Part shown: positions 56,753 through 64,000 of the stretch, one piece after another | How positions within the stretch are numbered: position 1 is the stretch's first letter | Layout of the letters: each line of letters begins with the position of its first letter | DNA from: Echiichthys vipera | Lineage: Eukaryota; Chordata; Actinopteri; Perciformes; Trachinidae | Length of the DNA: 64,000 nucleotides | Direction: 5' to 3' | Assembly (NCBI GenBank): GCA_963691815.1 | Contig: OY829662.1 | Location: forward strand, 3,434,179 to 3,498,178 | Notes under the pieces: generated by a model | Told to the model about the DNA's origin: nothing | What the model saw: only the letters and a program-made list of their open reading frames with translations | Databases searched by the model: none | Translations under genes and position numbers: made by a program

Positions 56753-57670
56753 GGAATCAGCAACAAGTTCATTAAATCCACTTGTGTTTGATGTAAAATG
56801 ATTCTTTGGCCCATAAATACTAACTTGTTTTTACATTTATATTCTAGGAAGATCTGTTTTTAGTCATTTTGCATCTTTTTGTGGTGGTTTTGCATCTATT
56901 TTTAGTCATTTTGCATCTTTTTGTGGTGGTTTTGCATCTATTTTTAGTCATTTTGCATCTTTTTGTGGTGGTTTTGCATCTATTTTTAGTCATTTTGCAT
57001 CTTTTTGTGGTGGTTTTGCATCTATTTTTAGACATTTTGCATCTTTTTGTGGTGGTTTTGCATCTATTTTAAGTTATTTTGCATCTTTTTGTGGTGGTTT
57101 TGCATCTATTTTTAGACATTTTGCATCTTTTTGTGGTGGTTTTGCATCTATTTTTAGTCATTTTGCATCTTTTTGTGGTGGTTTTGCATCTATTTTTAGT
57201 CATTTTGCATCTTTTTGTGGTGGTTTTGCATCTATTTTTAGTCATTTTGCATCTTTTTGTGGTGGTTTTGCATCTATTTTTAGACATTTTGCATCTTTTT
57301 GTGGTGGTTTTGCATCTATTTTAAGTTATTTTGCATCTTTTTGTGGTGGTTTTGCATCTATTTTTAGACATTTTGCATCTTTTTGTGGTGGTTTTGCATC
57401 TATTTTTAGACATTTTGCATCTTTTTGTGGTGGTTTTGCATCTATTTTTAGACATTTTGCATCTTTTTGTGGTGGTTTTGCATCTATTTTTAGACATTTT
57501 ACGTTGATTTTAATCAGCTAAAAAGAGAGATATTAGACTCAAATTACAAAGACTCGTATAAATATATATATATATTAGAAATAAGCAACACGTTCATTAA
57601 ATCAACCTGTGTATGACGTAAAAATAAATACAATTAAATATTACCTTGTTTATACATATACATTTTTTTT
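56753..57670. repeat. 21-bp minisatellite array with duplicated flanks
   Basis: The array 56854-57505 (~31 units) lies between two related ~90-bp sequences. The left (56753-56845) reads ATCAGCAACAAGTTCATTAA, then CACTTGTGTTTGATGTAAAA. The right (57578-57670) reads ATAAGCAACACGTTCATTAA, then CAACCTGTGTATGACGTAAAA. Confidence 0.85.
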
Positions 57671-58448
57671 ACATTTCAGTGTTTTTATTGAATCTGTTTC
57701 TCGGTGTTTGTTTGTAATTTTGTCATTTTTATATGTAAATTTGAATCATAACGCTGACGACTGTGTCAAACACAGAAGCATGAACCTGAAAATGGGCAGA
57801 ATATTTAGTTCCCCTTTAAATAAAAGACGTGAAACAGTTTGAAGGTGAGTGAATCGTCCTTCAGGCCGGAGGAGAGTTCTCCTGTTTGTCTCATTATTAC
57901 AGCGACGCCTTGGACTTGATTGTCTGATCAATCCTCCTCGATCTCGGTCCGGAGTAATGAGACAAAACTGTAACATCAGACATCAGCAGGTGAAACTACC
58001 TGAGATACTTGTGTTTCAGATAAAAGTGCAGCGTGACACATTTTTCCTCCCAACAGATAAAAAAAGCTGAACAGCTGGGACTCCTTCTATCAAGGTTACG
58101 GTGGCAATCTCCCAGAAGGCTTTGCAGCGCCATGAGTCCCCCGCTGGGCTGGCATCCAGTGTTTTTTAATCCCACCAGGACGCGGGGGAGCCGGTCTGTC
58201 CGAGCTCCTCATCAGAAAACCAGACTCAGCTACCTGATGAGGGTGCGTGAGGCCGTTCGCTCCTGTTGTGTGATTACGGTAAATGTTGCGTTTGCACGAG
58301 AAGAGGAGCAGAAGATTCAGCTGCTGCTCCCGACCGTCACTAATTAAATCTCTGGTGCTGCTGTAACATCACACAGGGACCAAGGGAGCAGGTCAGGAGG
58401 TACTAAAGGCACGGATGGGTCCCTGAGGGGGCCGACCAGGCTCAAGTC
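57671..58448. other. Non-coding DNA with no recognised feature
   Basis: A short inverted pair TGTCTCATTATTAC/GTAATGAGACA lies at about 57888-57965. No gene is seen. Confidence 0.4.
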
Positions 58449-59540
58449 CAGGGGCCCGGATTCAATAAATGTTGCTGGAAAAAACACAAAACTGTGCTAA
58501 ATGATCACAAATATGCACAAAACAAAAACTACAGAGACAAAAAGACAACAATAGAGACACAAAAAGGCTACAAAGAGACAAAACAACTACAAAGAGACAC
58601 AAAAAGGCTACAAAGAGACAAAACAACTACAAAGAGACACAAAAAGACTACAAAGAGACACAAAAAGACTACAAAGAGACACAAATAAGCGACAAAGAGA
58701 CACAAAAAGGATACAAAGAGACACGAAAAGGATACAAAGAGACACATAAAGACTACAAAGAGACACAAAACGACTACAAAGAGACACACAAAGACTACAA
58801 AGAGACACAAAAAGGCTACAAAGAGACACAAAAAGACAAAAAAGAGACACAAAAAGGCTACAAAGAGACAAAACGACTACAAAGAGACACAAAAAGGCTA
58901 CAAAGAGACACAAAAAGACAAAAAAGAGACACAAAAAGGCTACAAAGAGACACAAAAAGGATACAAAGAGACACGAAAAGACTACAAAGAGACACAAAAC
59001 GACTACAAAGAGACACAAAAAGACTACAAAGAGACACAAAAAGGCTACAAAGAGACACAAAAAGGCTACAAGGATACAAAAAAAGTCTACAAAGAGACAC
59101 AAAAAGGCTACAAAGAGACACAAAAAGGCTACAAAGAGACACAAAAAGGCTACAAAGAGACACAAAAAGACTACAAAGAGACACAAAAAGGCTACAAAGA
59201 GACACAAAAAGACTACAAAGAGACACAAAGAGACTACAAAGAGACACAAAAAGGCTACAAAGAGACACAAAATGACCACAAAGAGACACAAAGAGACTAC
59301 AAAGAGACACAAAAAGGCTACAAAGAGACACAAAATGACTACAAAGAGACACAAAAAGGCTACAAAGAGACACAAAAAGGCTACAAAGAGACACAAAGAG
59401 ACTACAAAGAGACACAAAAAGGCTACAAAGAGACACAAACTGACAACAAAGAGACACAAAAGACTACAAAGAGACACAAAAAGACAACAAAGAGACACAA
59501 AAGACTACAAAGAGACATAATAAGGCTACAAATTGATGCT
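58449..59540 (-). repeat. 21-bp minisatellite, CAAAGAGACACAAAAAGG family, array 1 with leader
   Basis: The leader GGGGCCCGGATTCAATAAAT, GTTGCTGG, TGCTAAATGATCACAAATAT matches 50429-50520. Then come about 48 units of CTACAAAGAGACACAAAAAG. Open frames over it (up to 296 codons, alternating Cys/Leu/Phe/Val on one strand, Lys/Thr/Arg on the other) are period artefacts. Confidence 0.95.
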
Positions 59541-60400
59541 AAATGATGCTAAATGACTGTAAACAGACGTAACGATCACAGAGATGTGAAAGTCGACTCT
59601 TTGAGACTCTGAGTCGGGATTGAAAAAACGCTCTCACGCCGTTAGCATCGATGCTACGCGGCTACACTTCATGTATGTGCTTTAAAAACGTAGTTCTCTT
59701 AACGTTGAATGATTGGATTGTGTAAAACATCCGTGTCCTCTCCTGCAGTGAGTCAGTGATGTCGGTAAATCCAGAGGGATTATGGGACAAAGCTGATGAG
59801 AAACCTCCAAATGGGTCTTTCCCCGCTCTCCCTCGGCCTCGGGGTCAAATCATCCACTCTACAAATCCTGCCGCCGCCGCTCGCCCCCCCGCTGCCGCCG
59901 CTGCTGCCGCTGCTGCTGCACATGTACAGAGGACAGAAACAAAACCAGGTGAAGGGTGTTCAGATCCGCCACGGTGAACATCTGCCGTGTGGCGTCTGTG
60001 TGTGTGTGTCTGTGTGTGTGTGTGTGTGTTCTTATTTTTTGACAGTAGAGAAAAAGCATCCACCCACGCAGAAGGCCACAGCACTCCTACAGACGAGCGC
60101 TGGCTCCACGTGTCGCGACACCGCTCGGACACGTGCGCGTAAGGACAAATAAATTGCACCCTGACATTGCTCTCACTCGCTCGGTTCAGACTTGTGCTCC
60201 TCTTTTCCTCCTCAGCACTTCCTTGACAACGGCGCTGCAGAGAGGATATATTTAACCCTCCAGGGCGCTCACCTTTTGTCTCTTCAGCGAGCGCTTTATA
60301 AAAACATGCACAGTCGTATAAATATTCCAGCTTGTGTTGCTTTCATTTCAAGAGGAGATTATTAAAGTGGTTAAAGTCGTGTAGTGTAGCCCCACCACAT
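59541..60400. other. Non-coding DNA with CCG/CTG-rich and (TG)n patches
   Basis: CCGCCGCCGCTCG and GCTGCTGCCGCTGCTGCTGC lie at about 59869-59918, and (TG)n at 59998-60029. No supported exon. Confidence 0.55.
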
Positions 60401-60822
60401 GTGGAGTCTCCTCCTGCTGGACATTAGAGAGAATGCAGCTTTAAGTGGAGTCTCCTCCTGCTGGACATTAGAGAGAATGCAGCTTTAAGTGGAGTCTCCT
60501 CCTGCTGGACATTAGAGAGAATGCAGCTTTAAGTGGAGTCTCCTCCTGCTGGACATTAGAGAGAATGCAGCTTTAAGTGGAGTCTCCTCCTGCTGCACAT
60601 TAGAGAGAATGCAGCTTTAAGTGGAGTCTCCCCCTGCTGGACATTAGAGAGAATGCAGCTTTAAGTGGAGTCTCCTCCTGCTGGACATTAGAGAGAGTGC
60701 AGCTTTAAGTGGAGTCTTCTCCTGCTGGACATTAGAGAGAATGCAGCTTTAAGTGGAGTCTCCTCCTGCTGGACATTAGAGAGAATGCAGCTTTAAGTGG
60801 AGTCTCCTCCTGCTGGACATTA
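60401..60822. repeat. 44-bp minisatellite (GTGGAGTCTCCTCCTGCTGG family)
   Basis: About 9.6 copies of a 44-bp unit that continues ACATTAGAGAGAATGCAGCT and TTAA. Copies are nearly identical (single changes such as CTGCTGCACATT), so amplification is recent. Confidence 0.97.
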
Positions 60823-61307
60823 TAAACCTGTCTTACAGCAGCAGAGGTCGTGCTGTTTGAGACGCACGTGGCTGACAGCTCCTGTGCTCCTCACGTCTCA
60901 GATGAGTATAATTCACCGTGTCCATGATGTCGTCTCTCTGTTGCAGAGTGAGTAATTAATGGATGCGTGTGCACGAGCACAGAATCAGTGTGAGGTTCGG
61001 TCACGTGTACAGAGCAGGATGTTCACAGCAGCGATGTCAGGTCCTCCTGACCCGACGGCTCCCCGCTTGAATATTAACTCCCATTATCAGCCCCCACTGA
61101 GACAGACAGAGACATCAGCACTGAACTGTTTCTCAAGTCAACTTTCGCCGTGATATAAAGCTTTAAACACTCGTCCGCTGCAGAAGGTTCCCAAACACCA
61201 GCCGGGAACACATCAATGTATTCTCATCGGCAGGATTGTGTGACATGAATTATGAAATATGAAATTCCTTTCAACGCAGGCAATTCTGGGCGACGGAGAA
61301 CATTTCA
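60823..61307. other. Non-coding DNA with no recognised feature
   Basis: Single-copy-looking DNA between two minisatellites. Confidence 0.4.
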
Positions 61308-62712
61308 CAAAAAGGTAACAAAGAGACACAAAAAGGCTACAAAGAGACACAAAACGACTACAAAGAGATACAAAAGGGCTACAAAGAGACACAAAACGAC
61401 CACAAAGAGATACAAAAGGGCTACAAAGAGACACAAAACGACCACAAAGAGATACAAAAGGGCTACAAAGAGACACAAAACGACTACAAAGAGACACAAA
61501 AAGGCTACAAAGAGACACAAAATGAATACAAAGAGACACAAAAAGGCTACAAAGAGACACAAAACGACTACAAAGAGACACAAAACGACCACAAAGAGAC
61601 ACAAAAAGGCTGCAAAGAGACACAAAAAGGCTGCAAAGAGACACAAAAAGGCTACAAAGAGACACAAAAAGGCTAAAAAAGGCTACAGAGACAAAACGAA
61701 TAAAAAACGACACAAAACGACCACAAAGAGACACAAAAAGGCTACAAAGAGACACAAAATGAATACAAAGAGACACAAAAAGACTACAAAGAGACACAAA
61801 AAGGCTACAAAGAGACACAAAAAGCCAACAAAGAGACACAAAAAGGCTACAAAGAGACACAAAAAGGCTACAAAGAGACGAAACGAATACAAAGAGACAC
61901 AAAAAGTCTACAAAGAGACACAAAAAGGCTACAAAGAGACACAAAAAGACTACAAAGAGACACAAAAAGGCTTCAAAGAGACACAAAACGACCACAAAGA
62001 GACACAAAAAGACTACAAAGAGACACAAAAAGGCTACAAAGAGACACAAAAAGGCTACAAAGAGACACAAAACGACTACAAAGAGACACAAAAAGGCTAC
62101 AAAGAGACACAAAAAAACGCTACAAAGAGATGAAACTAATACAAAACGACACAAAACGACTACAAAGAGACACAAAACAACTTCAAAAAGATACAAAATG
62201 GCTACAAAGAGACACCAAAAGGCTACAAAGAGACACAAAACAACTTCAAAAAGACACAAAAAGACTACAAAGAGACACAAAAAGACTACAAAGAGACACA
62301 AAAAGGCTTCAAAGAGACACAAAACGACCACAAAGAGACACAAAAAGGCCACAAAGAGACACAAAAAGGCTACAAAGAGACACAAAAAGACTACAAAGAG
62401 ACACAAAAAGGCTTCAAAGAGACACAAAACGACCACAAAGAGACACAAAAAGGCTACAAAGAGACACAAAAAGACTACAAAGAGACACAAAAAGGCTACA
62501 AGGAGACACAAAAAGGCTACAAAGAGACACAAAAGGCTACAAAGAAAGACAAAACGACTACAAAGAGACACAAAAAGACTACAAAGAGACACAAAAAGGC
62601 TACAAAGAGACACAAAAAGGCTACAAAGAAACACAAAACGACTACAAAGAGACACAAAAATGATACAAAGAGACACAAAAAGGCTACAAAGAGACACAAA
62701 ACGGCTACAATC
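61308..62712 (-). repeat. 21-bp minisatellite, CAAAGAGACACAAAAAGG family, array 2
   Basis: About 66 units of CTACAAAGAGACACAAAAAG type with GACCACAAAGAGACACAAAA variants and occasional GAAACGAATACAAA or CAACTTCAAAAAGA breaks. Open frames of up to 494 codons are artefacts. Confidence 0.97.
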
Positions 62713-63441
62713 GAACGTCTAATCAGCGTCGGTTTCGAGGCAGGATTCAGTTTGACGCAACGAGAAACGACTGTTCAGTGGAAACAACACGGCGGCTTCT
62801 CATCCGCAGCTTCAAATAGACACTAGTTCTAATTACAAGTATAAAGCGCATTGAATCTTATATTTATGTATGAATGAACATAAAAACATGTATCTGGATG
62901 ACGCACACGTATTCAAGAGGCGGCCTCCATTTTCCCTCTGCTAAAAACCTTTCACACACAAACAGACTCCTCTCCGCTCCTCAAGGACGGCTGCAGAGCT
63001 CCAGTTATGTGCAAACACGGAGCGCTGCGTTCAGGTACAGACGACGGCCACCGCTTTTGATCATTAACACACGACGTGATCAGTCGTGAGGAGCTTCTTG
63101 TGCCGCAGCCGATGAGTCAGACGGCTGAAGTGTGGAGCCAAAGGCCACTGGCGTCATTTCACCGATGAGGACGTCAGGCAGAGTCACATCTTTGGAAATG
63201 TCAGAAACAGCTGACGTGGAGTTTGAAATGATCGTGTCGGTAGGAGGAGGAGGAGGACGCCGTGTTCTGGAGACACGATTGTTCACCTTTAAAGTGTAAC
63301 GTCACCCCGTGGTCCGAGCCTGACTCCGCCCACTGCGTCAGTTTGAAAAATGCAACAAAATGTGCACACGGCCAAGCAGAGGGAGACTGCACGGACCTAT
63401 AAAGATGGATACAGCCAAACAAATGATCCTGTCATTTAGGG
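62713..63441. other. Non-coding DNA with no recognised feature
   Basis: Moderate CpG content and a GGAGGAGGAGGAGGA patch at about 63243. No exon with conserved domain content is identified. Confidence 0.4.
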
Positions 63442-63977
63442 TACCGTGTTTTCCGCACTATATGGCGCACCACATGATAAGGCGCATAGAACAGACGCTA
63501 CAGTGGAGGCTGGGGTTACGTTCTGCATCCATTAGATGGAGCTGCGCTAAAGGGAACGTCAACAAAGCAGTCAGGGGAGGTCGTCTTGTTGCTTCCTCGA
63601 CTTCGGCACCATTGATTGGTTCATGTTCAACTCTCTGGCTGCTGCTCTGTTCCCGTGTTCTACTGCGTGACTAATGGCCTTGAGTTTAAACTCTGCGTCG
63701 TAAGCGTGTCTCTTAACAGGAGCCATTTTGGGCTCTTTACACAAACACACACATGGAAATGAAACGGCACGCTTCACGCAGTCGTATATCTCAACATGCA
63801 CCGCGCGTTACTTCTTCTACGGGGGAAAATAGAGTCGGCGGCTGCTCACCGTAGTTGGAGACCTGTTGTTGCTCAATATTGGTCCATATATAAGGAGCAC
63901 CGGATTATAAGGCGCACTGTCGGCTTTGAGACATCTGAAGGTTTTTAGGTGCAACTTATAGTGCGGAAAATACGGTA
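63442..63977 (-). mobile_element. pogo-like miniature transposon with TA target site
   Basis: Inverted termini CCGTGTTTTCCGCACTATA (63444 on) and, in reverse complement, CCGTATTTTCCGCACTATA (ending 63975), flanked by TA on both sides. The element is 532 bp. The minus strand keeps the start of a transposase gene, so it is an internally deleted derivative. Confidence 0.8.
63571..63726 (-). pseudogene. pogo-type transposase DNA-binding N-terminus, truncated
   Basis: MAPVKRHAYDAEFKLKAISH and GNRAAARELNMNQSMV resemble the N-terminal helix-turn-helix of pogo-family transposases in fish. The usual W in the following KWRKQ-like motif is replaced (SRKQQDDL), and a stop follows soon after. There is no catalytic domain. 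Confidence 0.7.
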
Positions 63978-64000
63978 CTTTGAAAGTAACATGCTTTCTC

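Noticed and set aside
61213..62722. 494-codon and 293-codon open frames of Cys/Leu/Phe or Lys/Thr/Arg repeats
   Set aside because: Translations of the CAAAGAGACACAAAAAGG 21-bp array in several frames.

Overview
The window looks like the left end of a teleost fish chromosome. It starts with 16.8 kb of subtelomeric satellite mixed with short CCCTAA tracts. The rest is dense in (CA)n microsatellites, in minisatellites with 21-44 bp units, and in repeat families common in bony fish. The genes have vertebrate-style introns with clean GT-AG borders. No species can be named from the sequence alone.

Layout. (1) 1-16821: about 48 copies of a ~230-260 bp satellite core, each joined to a CCCTAA-rich spacer, unit length ~320-415 bp. 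There are larger duplications, including a 2479-bp one. The C-rich strand reads 5'->3' from base 1, so the telomere lies to the left. (2) 16822-18840: transition DNA with a hAT-like MITE bounded by near-perfect 8-bp target-site duplications. (3) 19015-39736, minus strand: SBK1, an SH3-binding-domain serine/threonine kinase, in three coding exons (39736-39562, 21334-21132, 19824-19015; 395 aa). A 5'UTR splice acceptor lies at 39788/39789, and a probable promoter plus non-coding first exon lies at about 49907-50095. (4) 25757-33667, minus strand, inside the 18.2-kb SBK1 intron: a second multi-exon gene. It encodes N-terminal charged/coiled-coil exons, C2H2- and C2HC-like fingers, a tyrosine-recombinase-like domain, a string of 20-residue exons and a C-terminal Myb/SANT-like exon. 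It looks like a host gene of transposon (Crypton-like) origin, and one exon pair is tandemly duplicated. (5) 39.8-50 kb: SBK1 5'UTR intron, mostly repeats. (6) 50.1-64 kb: no protein gene recognised. It holds large 21-, 31- and 44-bp minisatellites, a compact CRE/AP-1 site cluster at 53.6-53.75 kb, and a pogo-like miniature transposon at the right edge.

Most long open frames here are translations of repeats whose period is a multiple of three (21, 30 or 33 bp) or of (CA)n. They are open in several frames and on both strands and are not genes. Two 21-bp minisatellite families that look different share a ~90-bp leader, which suggests one dispersed element gave rise to both.

Coding assignments rest on translation, motif recognition and exon phase worked out by eye. 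No database search was possible.
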